Assembly: GCF_003202285.1 (NCBI RefSeq)
Contig: NZ_MASW01000007.1
Span: forward strand, 892,093 to 956,092
Origin: Prauserella muralis
GTDB taxonomy: Bacteria; Actinomycetota; Actinomycetes; Mycobacteriales; Pseudonocardiaceae
Direction: 5' to 3'
DNA length: 64,000 bases
A program made the translations under genes and the position numbers. Under the pieces are notes generated by a model. That model saw nothing but the letters and a program-made list of their open reading frames with translations. It was not told the DNA's origin and did no database searches. Shown one piece after another: positions 17,986 to 29,151 of the stretch (positions are counted from its first letter, which is position 1; the number at the start of each line of letters is the position of its first letter).

Positions 17986-19262
17986 CGCAAATCACCCGCC
18001 CACCGGCCGGTGACCGCGGCCTCGATGCAGTCCTCCAGTGTGCCGAACCATGCCTCGATGCCGAGGATCGCGGGCAGGTAATGCGCTTGTTTCGCCGAGT
18101 CCGTGGCGAACACCTTCGTGCCCTCCGGCGCGGAGCGTGACATGGCGGGGCACGAGTCGGCGAGCAGCCGGCCACCGGCCCGTTCGATGATCTCGGTGTA
18201 ACCGCTGCGGTCGGCGATGGCCTTGAGCGCCCTCGGTACCATGATCCACAGCTGGGTGGACGAGTTCAGCCTGCGCCCCTCGAGAGCCTTGGCCGCACGG
18301 CAGACCTGCTCGATCGACGCGTGCGGGCACCCCAGCAGGATGAAGTCCACCTCGGTGCTGTGTCCCTGGGAGTTCAGGGTTTCGTACATCCGGCGCCGCT
18401 CCCGCGGCCCGTACGTCACGGCCTCGGGTACCGGGCGCGGGCCGAAGGCCGCCTCGACCGTCGGGGCCTCCGGGGTGATGCCCGGGATGTGGTAGAGCTC
18501 CACCCCGCCCGACGAGGCCGCGGCGGCGCCGAAATGCTTGAGGTCGGCGAGTTCCGGGATCGCGATGTCGCCGGTGACCACAGGCCGTTCCTCCTGGACG
18601 AGATCGCCGGCGAAATAGCCGAGCATGCCCCAGTCGAGGAAGTCGCGCACGGGTACGCGCACGTCGATCAGGTGGTTGCCGTAGCGGTTCTCGGGCAGAT
18701 GGTTGCCCCAGCACGGAATCTTGCCGGTGAGGCTCGCCGCGCCGGTGGACGCCGTGCCCTCGCAGTTGGTGCGCGCTCCCAGCACGGAGTTGGCGTAGAC
18801 GACGGCCGAGGACTCCATCCACGCGACGTGCTCGCCACGCACCGGGAGGTTGCCGACCTGGTAGGGCGTGCACGTGGCGAGGATGTTGACGCCCTTGCGG
18901 CCGTAGAAGGACTCGGCGTCGTCCTGGAGGTCGATGAACTGCTTGGAGTACGGGGCGATCCCGGCCGAGTCGCTGCCGAAGCCCTGCTGCAGCTGGCAGG
19001 TCGGCACGCGCATGTCCGGGATCTCGAGGTCGTCGTCGCTGTCGAGGTTGATCACCGAGAACGCCTTGTCCCAGCCGCCCTCGGCCACCAGCTTCGCCTT
19101 GGCGGGCGAGGGCTGGGTCATGGTGCCCGCGACATTGCGGATGTCGCACAGCTGCTCGCAGTCCAGCGCCTCGCCGTAGCGCACGAGCAGGTCCATCGCG
19201 GCCGCGACCGCAGGTCCCTCGGCGCCGTCCAGCATCGCCTTCTCGTCGTCGGTCAGTCTCAT
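17982..19262 (-). CDS. aconitase-X large (catalytic) subunit, DUF521
   Basis: 426 residues. Family hallmarks are CDIRNVAGTMTQPS, VPTCQLQQGFG (C89), LATCTPYQVGNLPVRGEH (C131) and MESSAVVYANSVLGARTNCE. Near the C-terminus are LLGCPHASIEQ and LADSCPAMSR. The cysteines in these motifs bind the Fe-S cluster in characterised AcnX enzymes. The reaction is expected to be removal of water from a hydroxy-carboxylate or hydroxy-amino acid. The gene follows the FAD oxidoreductase by 25 nt and overlaps the small subunit. Confidence 0.92.
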   Translation of the reverse strand: MRLTDDEKAMLDGAEGPAVAAAMDLLVRYGEALDCEQLCDIRNVAGTMTQPSPAKAKLVAEGGWDKAFSVINLDSDDDLEIPDMRVPTCQLQQGFGSDSAGIAPYSKQFIDLQDDAESFYGRKGVNILATCTPYQVGNLPVRGEHVAWMESSAVVYANSVLGARTNCEGTASTGAASLTGKIPCWGNHLPENRYGNHLIDVRVPVRDFLDWGMLGYFAGDLVQEERPVVTGDIAIPELADLKHFGAAAASSGGVELYHIPGITPEAPTVEAAFGPRPVPEAVTYGPRERRRMYETLNSQGHSTEVDFILLGCPHASIEQVCRAAKALEGRRLNSSTQLWIMVPRALKAIADRSGYTEIIERAGGRLLADSCPAMSRSAPEGTKVFATDSAKQAHYLPAILGIEAWFGTLEDCIEAAVTGRWAGDLR

Positions 19263-19287
19263 CGTCGAAACTCCTCCAGGACTCGCC

Positions 19288-20577
19288 TCAGCTGTCGACG
19301 TTGTCGTACAGCCGCTTGCGCAGCTCCGTGTGGTCCACGTGCTGGACGCTGCCGTCTCCGGCGAGGTCGAGCGCGTGCGCCGCCCCGTGCCCCATGGCGG
19401 CGCACGGGCCCATCACGCGCACGCTCGACAACGCGGCCGCGTCACCGTCGACACAGCGGCCGGCCGCGACGAGGTTGTGCGCGCCCACCGGCAGCAGACT
19501 CCGCAGCGGCACGTAGTGCACGTGGTCGGCGTCGTAGGTCTCCCACACGTAGCCCTCCGGCCTGTCGTGCAGCTCGATCGGCCAGGCCGTGCGGGCGACC
19601 GCGTCGTCGAACCGCACTCCCGTGCGCACTTCCTCGACCGTCAACTGGTGCACGCCCGCGATCCAGCGCGTCTGCCTGCGTCCCGGGAAGCCGTACAACC
19701 TGACCTTCGCCTCGCCGAACGCCTTCGGGAACTCGTTGCGCAGGAAGTCCACCACCCGGTCGGCCTGCTTGCGCCCTTCCAGCTGGGCCTGCGCCGCCGC
19801 CACCGCGCCCAGCGGCGCCTCCACGTGCGTCATGTTCATCACCGCGGTGTTGCGGCCCGGGAAGAAGAACGCCAGACCGTCGTGCCGCCGCAGCCCGTAC
19901 TCGCCTGCCTTCTCCTTCACCCGCTCCGACAGCTCGGCGTGCTCCGGCCGGAACTCCTCCCGCAGGTTCTCCAGCCGGAGCTGCTGCGAGCCCCAGATCG
20001 TGCGTTCCGGCACGCGGCACGCGAAGCCGGCCTCCCACGTCAGCGCCGCGTCGCCGCTGGCATCGACGAAACCGGCCGCGCTCGCCCGCACCACGCCGTG
20101 CCGGGTCGCGAACGTGGCGCTCCGCACGACACCGTCGGCAGCGTCGACGTCCAGCACCGACGCGCCGAGCACCACCTGGATGCCCAGCGAGTGCACGAGG
20201 TTCTCGATCCACCTGCTCAGCACGACCTCGTCATAGCTCACCGTCATGGTGTGGCCGCGGTTGAAGTGGACGTCGCCGGTCTCGCCGAGATCGGCGAACA
20301 TCTGGTCGAAGATCCCGTGCGTGAGCTGGTGATACGCGGGTGCGTTGCCGTAGACGCCGCAGAACAGGCCGATGAGCGAGTTCACGCATTGCCCGCCGAG
20401 CACGGGTAGCGCGTCCACCAGCACGACGGACCGGCCGAGCCGGCGTGCTTCCACCGCGGCCGACAGGCCCGCGATACCGGCGCCGACGACACACACGTCG
20501 GCCCGCAGCTCCTCGACAGGCCGCACCGCGGGGCGGGTGACAGTCTTGATCTTCAGCTCGGTGAGCTCGTGAGGCAT
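19288..20577 (-). CDS. FAD-dependent oxidoreductase (FAD_oxidored family)
   Basis: 429 residues from ATG 20577. The dinucleotide fold is DVCVVGAGIAGLSAAVEARR (GxGxxG at 32-37), then VVLVDALPVLGGQCVNSL. A second FAD motif near the end is LVAAGRCVDGDAAALSSVRV and MGPCAAMGHGAAHA. It resembles flavoproteins annotated as FAD-dependent dehydrogenases of unknown substrate. It lies between the ABC permease and the AcnX genes in one transcription unit, so it probably oxidises or reduces the imported compound or a product. Confidence 0.88.
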   Translation of the reverse strand: MPHELTELKIKTVTRPAVRPVEELRADVCVVGAGIAGLSAAVEARRLGRSVVLVDALPVLGGQCVNSLIGLFCGVYGNAPAYHQLTHGIFDQMFADLGETGDVHFNRGHTMTVSYDEVVLSRWIENLVHSLGIQVVLGASVLDVDAADGVVRSATFATRHGVVRASAAGFVDASGDAALTWEAGFACRVPERTIWGSQQLRLENLREEFRPEHAELSERVKEKAGEYGLRRHDGLAFFFPGRNTAVMNMTHVEAPLGAVAAAQAQLEGRKQADRVVDFLRNEFPKAFGEAKVRLYGFPGRRQTRWIAGVHQLTVEEVRTGVRFDDAVARTAWPIELHDRPEGYVWETYDADHVHYVPLRSLLPVGAHNLVAAGRCVDGDAAALSSVRVMGPCAAMGHGAAHALDLAGDGSVQHVDHTELRKRLYDNVDS

Positions 20578-20597
20578 TTCTCTCCTTGTCCGCGCAC

Positions 20598-21395
20598 TCA
20601 GGCGTTGACGTCGTGTTGGCTGTAGACCGACTCGTGCCAGGGGATGAAGAACCGTTTGAGCCCGTTGACGACGAAGTACAGCAGCAGCCCGAGCACGGAA
20701 AGCAGGATGATCACCGCGAACAGTGCGGGCGCGTCCAGCTCGTTGAGCGTGCGCACCACGAGGTAGCCGAGGCCCTCGCTGCCACCGAGGTACTCGCCGA
20801 CGATGGTGCCGATGATCGCGAACACGATGCCGACCTCCATGCCCGCGAACACGTACGGCATCGTGCTCTTCAGCTCGAGGTGCTTGAACGTCTGCCAGCG
20901 GCCGGCGTTCAGCGCGCGCATGACGTCCCGCTGCCCCGCGTCGACCGAGCGAACGCCCAGCTGCACGTTGAGCATGATCGGGAAGAACGCGAGCATCGCC
21001 GACATGATCACCTTGGACGTCATGCCGAACCCGAACCAGATCACGAACAGCGGGATCAGCGCCACCTTGGGCACCACCTGCGAGGCGACGATCATCGGCC
21101 GCAGGCTGCGCTCCATCCAGCGCACCTTGCCGAGCACCGCGCCCACCGTGATTCCGCAGCCGAGCGCGATCAGGAACCCGCCGATCGTCTCGGTCGCGGT
21201 GACCCTGGCGTGCTGCCACGTGTCCGGGCTCCGGACGATCTCGCCGAGGCTGGTCAGCACCGTCGCAGGCCTCGGCAGCACGAGTTCGGACATGTTGTTG
21301 ACGCGCACGAACGTGTCCCAGAGCAGGAAGAACAACGCGAGGATCAGCGGTGTGCTGAGCCACGGCAGCCACTTCTCGAACTTGTCCCTTGACAT
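20598..21395 (-). CDS. ABC transporter permease, NitT/TauT type
   Basis: 265 residues with about six membrane segments, beginning STPLILALFFLLWDTFVRV. The cytoplasmic EAA-like loop is ALNAGRWQTFKHLELKSTMP, which docks the ATPase. It forms an importer with the ATPase (3 nt upstream) and the lipoprotein. SsuC/TauC relatives import sulfonates, nitrate, pyrimidine precursors or aromatic acids. Confidence 0.93.
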   Translation of the reverse strand: MSRDKFEKWLPWLSTPLILALFFLLWDTFVRVNNMSELVLPRPATVLTSLGEIVRSPDTWQHARVTATETIGGFLIALGCGITVGAVLGKVRWMERSLRPMIVASQVVPKVALIPLFVIWFGFGMTSKVIMSAMLAFFPIMLNVQLGVRSVDAGQRDVMRALNAGRWQTFKHLELKSTMPYVFAGMEVGIVFAIIGTIVGEYLGGSEGLGYLVVRTLNELDAPALFAVIILLSVLGLLLYFVVNGLKRFFIPWHESVYSQHDVNA

Positions 21396-21398
21396 GGC

Positions 21399-22250
<852 letters not shown>

Positions 22251-22273
22251 CGGACTCCTCGTTCGTCTCCGGC

Positions 22274-23347
22274 TCAGGCCTTGGCGCCGGGCAGCAGGCT
22301 GTTGTCGAACCACGAGGCCGCGTCGCCGCCCGGCTTGGCGACACCGGCCTTGGTGAGCTCCTCGTACCCGGCGACCCAGGCGGCCTCGTCGGTGACGAGC
22401 AACGGCTTGTCCGGGTCTCCCCCGGTCCACAGGTCACGCATCATGCCGAGGCTCTTCTTGGCGATCGCGTCGTCGTCGAGAGCGGCGAAGGAGTACGACT
22501 CGCGCAGTGTCGCGATCGTCTGGTCGAACGACTCGTCGGCGATGAACGCCTCGAGCGCGTCGTTGATCCCGGCGAGGAACGCCTTGAGGGTGTCGGGGTC
22601 CTTCTGCAGTGTGTCCTTGGTGGCCACGTAGACCTGCGAGTCGGACTTCACGATGGTGCCGGGGTCGAACACGCCCGCGTCGTCGTGCTGCGACTCCACG
22701 ATGTTCGCGGTGTCGATGCTGACGACGTAGCCGGCGATCCGGCCCTGCTGGACGAGGTTGAAGGTGCCGGGCGTGAGCCCGGTGACCTGGCGGGCCGCCT
22801 TCGCGGGGTCGAGCCCGGCGTTGGCCAGCACGAGCGAGACGACCTTGCTGCTCGTGCCGCCCTCCGAGGGCACGCCCATCGTCTCGCCGACGAAGTCCTC
22901 CGGCTTCTCCAGCGGCTTCTTCTTGCTGTAGATGAACCGCAGCGACGAGCCGCGGGTCAGGGTGCCGATGTTGACCAGCGGCTGTCCCGAGTCGGGGATC
23001 GCGGTCATGAGGTCGATCTGGCCGAGGCGCGTGACGGGCCCGACGCCCGCCAGCAGGGTCTGCATCGCCTGCGGCGATCCCTTCACCGGCTGCAGTGTGA
23101 CGTCGAGACCGTGCTTGGCGAAGTGGCCGCCTGCGACGGCGAGCAGTTCGGGCGCCATCGACAGGGTTTCCAGGGGCAGATAGCTGAGGAATGTGACGCC
23201 ACCGCCGCCGCCCGATCCTCCGGCCGGGCTCGACCCGCATGCCGACAGCAGCGTGGGGCCCGCGGCCGCGGCGGCCGTGGCCAAGGCGGAGCGCTTGAGG
23301 AAGGACCTCCTGGACAGCGACGACGAGGTGAGCGAGTGGGTAGGCAC
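22274..23347 (-). CDS. substrate-binding lipoprotein of NitT/TauT ABC importer
   Basis: 357 residues. The signal peptide combines a twin-arginine motif (SLSRRSFLKR) with a lipobox (TLLSACGSS), so the protein is probably folded, exported by Tat and then lipidated at the Cys (~37). A Gly-rich tether follows. The mature part is an NMT1/SsuA-like periplasmic-binding fold (FAKHGLDVTLQPVKGSPQAM, GVPSEGGTSSKVVSLVLANA). It should define the substrate for the operon. The ligand is not predictable by eye. Confidence 0.92.
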   Translation of the reverse strand: MPTHSLTSSSLSRRSFLKRSALATAAAAAGPTLLSACGSSPAGGSGGGGGVTFLSYLPLETLSMAPELLAVAGGHFAKHGLDVTLQPVKGSPQAMQTLLAGVGPVTRLGQIDLMTAIPDSGQPLVNIGTLTRGSSLRFIYSKKKPLEKPEDFVGETMGVPSEGGTSSKVVSLVLANAGLDPAKAARQVTGLTPGTFNLVQQGRIAGYVVSIDTANIVESQHDDAGVFDPGTIVKSDSQVYVATKDTLQKDPDTLKAFLAGINDALEAFIADESFDQTIATLRESYSFAALDDDAIAKKSLGMMRDLWTGGDPDKPLLVTDEAAWVAGYEELTKAGVAKPGGDAASWFDNSLLPGAKA

Positions 23348-23370
23348 GATGGTCTCCTAGTTCCCTTCCG

Positions 23371-23394
23371 GCCGGCCACAACCCTGTGACCGGC
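23371..23394 (-). terminator. hairpin between iclR-type gene and binding-protein gene
   Basis: GCCGGTCAC and GTGGCCGGC on the minus strand form a 9-bp stem with one mismatch and a 6-nt loop. It lies between the regulator stop and the lipoprotein start. It could be a partial terminator or a 5' leader structure. Confidence 0.4.
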
Positions 23395-23428
23395 TGGGGG
23401 AAGGCTCGCCCGGGCACTGCCTCGGCGG

Positions 23429-24247
23429 CTACCCACCTTTCCGCATATCGGAAGGCGGGCGAGTGCGGGTGGGCGCGCCGAGAGCGCGGGAGATGCCCCT
23501 GGCCGTGGCCTGCACCAGGTGCGCGACGTTGGGCCCGTGCGACTCGGTGTGCGGCACGATCAGCGACAGCGCGGCGACCACCGTGTTGTCGGGGCCGTAG
23601 ATCGGCGCGGCGACCGAGACGTAGTCGGGGTCGATCTGGCGGTCGCTGATCGCGTAGCCGTTTCGCCGGACGTCGGCGAGCACCTGCCGCAGCTCACGCT
23701 CGCTGGAGTAGGTGCGTGGCGTGTAGGTCGTCAGCGGCCTGCCGAGCACCTCCTCCTGCACCTCGACCGGCGCATGGGCGAGCAGCACGAGTCCGACGGC
23801 GGTGGCGTGCAGGGCATAGCGGCCGCCGACGCGAGGCCGCGCGCTGGCGCGCTCCGGGCTGACGAACCGTTCGACGAAGACGACCTCGTCCTGCGTCCGC
23901 ACCGCCAGGTGCACGCCGCGGTGGGTGGTCTCGTAGAGGTCCTGCATGAACGGCAGGGCGATGCGCTGCAGGCCGACCGAGCGGGGCGCGAGCGCGGCGA
24001 CCTCCCACAGCCGCAGGCCGATCCGGTATTCGCCCGCATCGGTGCGTTCGAGAGCGCCCCACTCGTGGAGCTCGGTCACGATGCGGTGGGTCGTGGTCAG
24101 CGGGACGCCGGAGCGGCGGCTCATCTCGGACAGGCTCAGGTCGGTCACCGAGCTGGAGAACGTGTCCAGGATCCGCAGCGCGCGGCGAAGCACGGACCGG
24201 CGCTCGGTCGTCGTGTCCTTTTCGCCTGTCATGTCCGTCAACGCCAC
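23429..24247 (-). CDS. IclR-family transcriptional regulator
   Basis: 272 residues (GTG 24247; ATG 24232 is an alternative). The winged HTH is LSLSEMSRRSGVPLTTTHRI then VTELHEWGALERTDAGEYRI. The effector domain contains VGGRYALHATAVGLVLLAHA, RRNGYAISDRQIDPDYVSVA and PIYGPDNTVVAALSLIVP. It is the first gene of the importer/AcnX operon and probably controls it in response to the substrate or an intermediate. Confidence 0.93.
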   Translation of the reverse strand: MALTDMTGEKDTTTERRSVLRRALRILDTFSSSVTDLSLSEMSRRSGVPLTTTHRIVTELHEWGALERTDAGEYRIGLRLWEVAALAPRSVGLQRIALPFMQDLYETTHRGVHLAVRTQDEVVFVERFVSPERASARPRVGGRYALHATAVGLVLLAHAPVEVQEEVLGRPLTTYTPRTYSSERELRQVLADVRRNGYAISDRQIDPDYVSVAAPIYGPDNTVVAALSLIVPHTESHGPNVAHLVQATARGISRALGAPTRTRPPSDMRKGG

Positions 24248-24342
24248 CTGTCTCGACGCACTGGATTCTCGTCACCGGTCGCCGGTGTTCAGCAAGCCCG
24301 GGTGCCCGTGTCCGGTACGGCACTGTGAACCCGGCCGACCAC

Positions 24343-25134
24343 TCAGGACACCGTGGGCAGCTCTGGCGCCGACACGTCGTAGGTGGTGCCCTGGCGGGTG
24401 AGCAGGGCGGCCAGCACCTTGGCCTTGCGCTCGCTCTGCTCCGCGTCGCCCCAGCGGACCACCTTGCCGCCGGCCAGCGTGAACTCCACACTGCCCGGCG
24501 TCTCGGCACGCACCACACGCACCCGTTCGCGCAGCTGCGCCGGGATCGCCCGCAGCACCGAGGTCGCGGCGCGCGTCGCCGGGTCGTCGGGGCCGACCTC
24601 GGCCAGCTTCAGCTCGGGCAGGCCCTTCGGCCGCTGCGCGACCTTCTTGTAGACCAGCCCGCCGCCGTCCACCAGGTAGAGCTCCTCGCCGTCGTTGTAG
24701 AAGCCGATCGGGCTCCGCTCGGTCACCGCGATCTCGATCGTCGACGGCCACGAGCGGGACACGTCGACCGTGGCGATGCCCGGCAGGGTGGCGACCCGCT
24801 CGGCGATCGCGTCGGTGTCCACGCGCAGCATCGCGCGCCGGTCGGGCACGTCGGCGACGTCGCGGACCCGCTCGGCGGGCACGCTGTCGGCACCGACGAC
24901 CTCCACCGAGCGCACGCCGAGCAGGGACGTGAAGAACAGCACGTAGACCAGCCCGGCGACGGTGAGCACGGTCAGCAACGCCACCCAGCGGCGGCGCATC
25001 GCCTTGCGCCGCGTGAGGCCGGTGCCGGTGCGCGCCCGCGCGGCCGGGCTGCGGCGGCCCCGGGTGGTGCGGGGCTCACGAGCGCCCCGCACCGGCGGCC
25101 TGCGCCGCGCCGAGGACTGCCTGGTCGTGGTCAT
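24343..25134 (-). CDS. ftsQ: cell division protein FtsQ
   Basis: 263 residues from ATG 25134, with GGAG 6 nt upstream; GTG 25137 is also possible. A basic cytoplasmic tail (~1-50) leads to one TM (VALLTVLTVAGLVYVLFFTS). The POTRA domain follows (LGVRSVEVVGADSVPAERV, TLPGIATVDVSRSWPSTI), then the FtsQ beta domain. It is the divisome scaffold that binds FtsL/FtsB. It comes directly after murC, but ftsZ does not follow it as usual. Confidence 0.95.
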   Translation of the reverse strand: MTTTRQSSARRRPPVRGAREPRTTRGRRSPAARARTGTGLTRRKAMRRRWVALLTVLTVAGLVYVLFFTSLLGVRSVEVVGADSVPAERVRDVADVPDRRAMLRVDTDAIAERVATLPGIATVDVSRSWPSTIEIAVTERSPIGFYNDGEELYLVDGGGLVYKKVAQRPKGLPELKLAEVGPDDPATRAATSVLRAIPAQLRERVRVVRAETPGSVEFTLAGGKVVRWGDAEQSERKAKVLAALLTRQGTTYDVSAPELPTVS

Positions 25135-25146
25135 CACCGGCTCCGG

Positions 25147-26553
25147 CTACCCGCCGCGGCGGTCGAGCTCGCCGAGGATCTCCGGGCCGAGCTGGGTGAC
25201 GTCGCCCGCGCCCATGGTCACGACGAGGTCCCCGGGCTTGACGAGGTCGGCGACCAGCGTGGCCGCCCGGTCGAAGGCGGGCTCGTAGTGCACGCCCGCG
25301 CCGGTGATCCGCTCGGCGATCAGCTCACCCGTGACGCCGGGCCTCGGCTCCTCCCGCGCCCCGTAGACGTCGAGCACGACGGCCTCGTCGGCAAGCCGCA
25401 GCGCCTCGGCGAACTCGGTCGCGAACAACTCGGTGCGCGAGTACAGGTGTGGCTGGAACACCACCACGACGCGGCCGGAGCCCGCGGCGTGCCGCACCGC
25501 CCGCAGCTGCGCCGCCACCTCCGTCGGGTGGTGAGCGTAGTCGTCGTACACGCGCACGTCGCCGGCCCTGCCCTTGAACTCGAAGCGCCTGCGCACGCCA
25601 CCGAACGCGGCAAGGCCCTCGGCGAGGCCGTCGGCGGGAGCGCCCAGCTCCAGCCCGGCCAGCAGCGCGGCCACGGCGTTGAGGGCCATGTGCTCACCCG
25701 GCACCGCCACGTGCACGTCGCGTTCCTCGCCGCCGAGCACGATCCGCACGGTGCCGCCGTCGTCGCCGGGGGTGTAGCTCAGCACGTGGGCGTCCTGCTC
25801 CCCGGTGGCGGCGCGCCCGTAGCGGCGCACGCGCAGTCCCTCGGACTCGGCGCGGGCGGCCAGCTCCCCGGCGGGGGCGTCGTCGGCGCACACGACCAGC
25901 ACCCCTCCGGGCTCGACCCGCCGCACGAAGTCGGCGAACACGGCGACGTAGGCCTCGGCGGTGCCGTGGTGGTCGAGGTGGTCCGGCTCGATGTTGGTCA
26001 CCACCGCCACCGAGGGGCGGTAGGTGAGGAACGAGCCGTCGCTCTCGTCGGCCTCCGCGACGAAAAGGCCGCCCTCGCCGTGGTGGGCGTTGGCGCCGGA
26101 CTCGTTGAGGTCGCCGCCGATCGCGAACGACGGGTCGAGGCGGCAGTGCTGCAGCGCCACGGTGAGCATCGACGTGGTGGACGTCTTGCCGTGCGTTCCC
26201 GCGATGCAGGCGACCCGGTGGCCCTCCATGAGCAGGGCGAGCGCCTGCGCGCGGTGCAGCACGGGGATGCCGCGCTCGCGGGCGGCCACCAGCTCCGGGT
26301 TGGTGTCCTTGATCGCCGTGGACACGACGACGGCGCTGGGGCCCTCGTCGAACGCGTCGAGGTTCTCCGCGCGCTGCCCCACCGCGATCCGCGCGCCCTG
26401 GGCGCGCAGGGTGAGGAAGGCTCGGGAGTCCTTCGCGTCGGAGCCGGACACCCGGCCGCCGCGCGCGAGCAGGATGCGCGCGATACCACTCATCCCGGCA
26501 CCGCCGATGCCGATCAGGTGCGCCCGTCCGAGCGCCTCAGGAACCTGCTGCAT
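25147..26553 (-). CDS. murC: UDP-N-acetylmuramate--L-alanine ligase
   Basis: 468 residues from ATG 26553, which overlaps murG by 17 nt; a TTG at 26562 is less likely. The UDP-binding N-terminus is [20 protein letters not shown], the ATP loop is [15 protein letters not shown], and the central and C-terminal ligase domains follow ([27 protein letters not shown]). It adds L-Ala to UDP-MurNAc in the cytoplasm, the first stem-peptide step. Confidence 0.97.
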   Translation of the reverse strand: MQQVPEALGRAHLIGIGGAGMSGIARILLARGGRVSGSDAKDSRAFLTLRAQGARIAVGQRAENLDAFDEGPSAVVVSTAIKDTNPELVAARERGIPVLHRAQALALLMEGHRVACIAGTHGKTSTTSMLTVALQHCRLDPSFAIGGDLNESGANAHHGEGGLFVAEADESDGSFLTYRPSVAVVTNIEPDHLDHHGTAEAYVAVFADFVRRVEPGGVLVVCADDAPAGELAARAESEGLRVRRYGRAATGEQDAHVLSYTPGDDGGTVRIVLGGEERDVHVAVPGEHMALNAVAALLAGLELGAPADGLAEGLAAFGGVRRRFEFKGRAGDVRVYDDYAHHPTEVAAQLRAVRHAAGSGRVVVVFQPHLYSRTELFATEFAEALRLADEAVVLDVYGAREEPRPGVTGELIAERITGAGVHYEPAFDRAATLVADLVKPGDLVVTMGAGDVTQLGPEILGELDRRGG

Positions 26554-27673
26554 GACCGGCAACCCCCAGGACCATCGTGGCCAGCACTTCGTCGGCTTCG
26601 CGGTGGCCGAGCCCCACGGCGGCCGCGCTCATCTTGCCGAGCCGCTCGGCGTCGCCTGCCAGCGGCACCACCAGCTCGGCCACCCTGGCGGGCGTCAGCT
26701 CCTCGTCGGGCACCAGCAACGCAGCGCCCGCGTCGACGGCGGGCTCGGCGTTGAGCGCCTGTTCGCCGTTGCCATGGGGCAGCGGCACGAACACCGCGGG
26801 CAGGCCCACCGCCGACACCTCGGCGACGGTCATCGCGCCCGAGCGGCACAGCACCAGGTCGGCGGCCGCGTAGGCGAGGTCCATGCGCTCCAGGTACGGC
26901 ACGGGCACGTACGCGGGACGGCCGGCGAACTCCTGCACCGCCAGCGTGTTCTTCGGCCCGTGCGCGTGCAGCACGCCCACACCGGCTTCGGCGAACTCCT
27001 GTGCCGCGCCGGACACGGCGACGTTGATGGAGCGCGCGCCCTGCGAGCCGCCGAACACGAGCACCGTCGGCGCGTCCGGGTCGAGCCCGAAGTGCCTGCG
27101 GGCCTCGGCGCGGAGCGCGGGCCGGTCGAGCGTGGTGATGGAGCGCCGCAGCGGGATGCCCACGACCTCCGCACCCGGCAGCGGCGTGCCCGGCACGGCG
27201 ACGGCGACCTTCTTCGCGAACCGGGCGCCGACCTTGTTGGCCAGCCCGGCGTGCTTGTTGGCCTCGTGCACGACGATCGGCACGCGGCCCCGCGCGGCCA
27301 GGTAGGCGGGCAGCGCGACGTAGCCGCCGAAGCCCACCACCACGTCGGCGCCGACCCGGTCGAGCACGTCCCTGGTGCGCTTCACGGCGTCGCGCACCTT
27401 CAGCGGCAGCCGCAGCAGGTCGGCCGTCGGCTTGCGCGGCAGCGGAACCGGCGGGATCAGCTCCAGCGGGTACCCGCGCGCCGGGACCAGCTGGTTCTCC
27501 AGTCCTCGCGGTGTGCCGAGCGCGACGACTGTCGCGTCCGGCCGCAGCCGCGTGACCGCGTCGGCGAGCGCGAGCGCGGGCTCGATGTGGCCCGCCGTTC
27601 CGCCACCCGCGACCACCACGGTCGGCCCCCGGCCTGCCACTGCCTTCTCGCCCCCAGCCATGGGCTCGGTCAC
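26537..27673 (-). CDS. murG: lipid II synthase MurG (GlcNAc transferase)
   Basis: 378 residues. GT28 glycosyltransferase: the N-terminal loop is [20 protein letters not shown] and the acceptor side is [18 protein letters not shown]. The UDP-GlcNAc site is [19 protein letters not shown], and [20 protein letters not shown] supplies the conserved Ser/Glu. It acts at the inner membrane face. The GTG start overlaps the ftsW stop (GTGA, 27670-27673). Confidence 0.97.
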   Translation of the reverse strand: MTEPMAGGEKAVAGRGPTVVVAGGGTAGHIEPALALADAVTRLRPDATVVALGTPRGLENQLVPARGYPLELIPPVPLPRKPTADLLRLPLKVRDAVKRTRDVLDRVGADVVVGFGGYVALPAYLAARGRVPIVVHEANKHAGLANKVGARFAKKVAVAVPGTPLPGAEVVGIPLRRSITTLDRPALRAEARRHFGLDPDAPTVLVFGGSQGARSINVAVSGAAQEFAEAGVGVLHAHGPKNTLAVQEFAGRPAYVPVPYLERMDLAYAAADLVLCRSGAMTVAEVSAVGLPAVFVPLPHGNGEQALNAEPAVDAGAALLVPDEELTPARVAELVVPLAGDAERLGKMSAAAVGLGHREADEVLATMVLGVAGHAAGS

Positions 27674-29151
27674 CTGCGTCCTCTCCGCCTCGCTGTGGTC
27701 CGTGCTGTCGTCGATGCGCGACCCGACCCACCCCGGGGGGTGGTGCGTCGACCGTACTCCGGTGCGGCGCGCCTGCGATCCGGCGCCGATGCCGACCGCA
27801 CGCTCCGGGGCGCGGGCCTGCCGCCCTTGGCCGGGTTGCCCCGGCCGCCGCCCCTGCGCTTGGCAGGCGGGCGGTACGGGTCCGGCGCGGGCAACCGCAT
27901 CAGGCGTCCGAACTTACCGGGGCCCTGCGTGCGCAGTGCGGCCACCGCCTCCGGCTCGTGCCGGGCGCAGTTGGCGAGCAGGCCGAACAACAGCATGGTG
28001 ATCAGCAGCGACGTGCCGCCGTAGGAGATCATCGGCAGGGTCACGCCGGTCACCGGCAGCAGGCCCACCACGTAGCCGATGTTGATGGCCGCCTGCGAGA
28101 CGATCCACACGGTGAGCGCGCCTGCGACGATGCGGATCCACGGGTCGAGGTTGCGCATGGCGATCCGCAGCCCCACGAAGGCGAGCAGCCCGAACAGGCC
28201 GATCACCGCCACGCAGCCGACGAAGCCCAGTTCCTCGCCGATGAGCGCGAAGATGAAGTCGTGCTGCACGTTGGGCAGGTACATCCACTTGGACTGGCCC
28301 TGCCCGAGACCCTTGCCGAACAGCCCGCCGTCGGCGAGCGCGTACAGCGCCTGGTTGGCCTGCAGGCCCTTGCCCAGCGGGTCGGCCTGCGGGTTCAGAA
28401 ACGACATGACGCGGTCGAGCCGGTACTCGGCGACCAGCGCGAGCACCACCGCACCGGCGACGGCGCCGCTGAGGATGACGGCGAACAGGCGCTTGGGCGC
28501 GCCGGCGAACCACAGCAGCGCGATGAGGATCGTGCCGAGCGGGATGGTGCCCCCGAGGTCCGGCTGCGCCATGACCAGGGCGAACATGAGCAGGGCGGCG
28601 GGCACGAGCGGCACGAGCAGATGCCGCCACTGGTGCAGCAACTCGTACTTGATCACCAGGATGTGCGCGCCCCACAGCGCCAGCGCCACCTTGGCCAGCT
28701 CCACCGGCTGCAGCGACAGCGGGCCGAGCACGAACCAGCCCTGCGAGCCGTTGACGCTGGTGCCCAGCGGGGTGAGCACGAGGGCGAGCAGGCCGAGGCT
28801 GACCACCATCGCGGTCGACGACAGGGCCCGGATCCGCGGCAGCGGGATCCGCACCCCGAGCCAGAACGCGATCATGCCGAGGCAGAAGAACAGCAGGTGC
28901 TTCTGGAACACCGCGTAGACGCTGGAGTCGCTGCTCGGGTCGTAGGAGGCCACCGACGACGCGGAGAGCACCATGACGATGCCGATCACGCCGAGGGTGC
29001 CGCACAGCGCGAGGATCAGGTGGAAGTCCGCCAGCGGCCGGGACAGCCACGCGGTGAGCGCGGTGCGCACCGCCGTGAGGCCACGCTCGGCGCGTTTGCG
29101 CCCGCCGCGGTCGCGCCTGCGGGTGTCTCCGCTCTGCTCAACCGCCGTCAC
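27670..29151 (-). CDS. ftsW: SEDS peptidoglycan glycosyltransferase FtsW
   Basis: 493 residues from GTG 29151, overlapping the murD stop. About ten TM segments; SEDS motifs include [37 protein letters not shown] and [20 protein letters not shown]. The C-terminal ~90 residues form a basic, Arg/Pro-rich cytoplasmic tail. It polymerises lipid II at the septum together with FtsI. The ftsI gene is not seen in this window. Confidence 0.96.
   Translation of the reverse strand: MTAVEQSGDTRRRDRGGRKRAERGLTAVRTALTAWLSRPLADFHLILALCGTLGVIGIVMVLSASSVASYDPSSDSSVYAVFQKHLLFFCLGMIAFWLGVRIPLPRIRALSSTAMVVSLGLLALVLTPLGTSVNGSQGWFVLGPLSLQPVELAKVALALWGAHILVIKYELLHQWRHLLVPLVPAALLMFALVMAQPDLGGTIPLGTILIALLWFAGAPKRLFAVILSGAVAGAVVLALVAEYRLDRVMSFLNPQADPLGKGLQANQALYALADGGLFGKGLGQGQSKWMYLPNVQHDFIFALIGEELGFVGCVAVIGLFGLLAFVGLRIAMRNLDPWIRIVAGALTVWIVSQAAINIGYVVGLLPVTGVTLPMISYGGTSLLITMLLFGLLANCARHEPEAVAALRTQGPGKFGRLMRLPAPDPYRPPAKRRGGGRGNPAKGGRPAPRSVRSASAPDRRRAAPEYGRRTTPRGGSGRASTTARTTARRRGRR

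Noticed and set aside
15869-18175. 768-residue form of the IlvD-type dehydratase
   Set aside because: The extra N-terminus has no family resemblance and overlaps the DUF126 gene; the ATG at 17572 gives the normal length.
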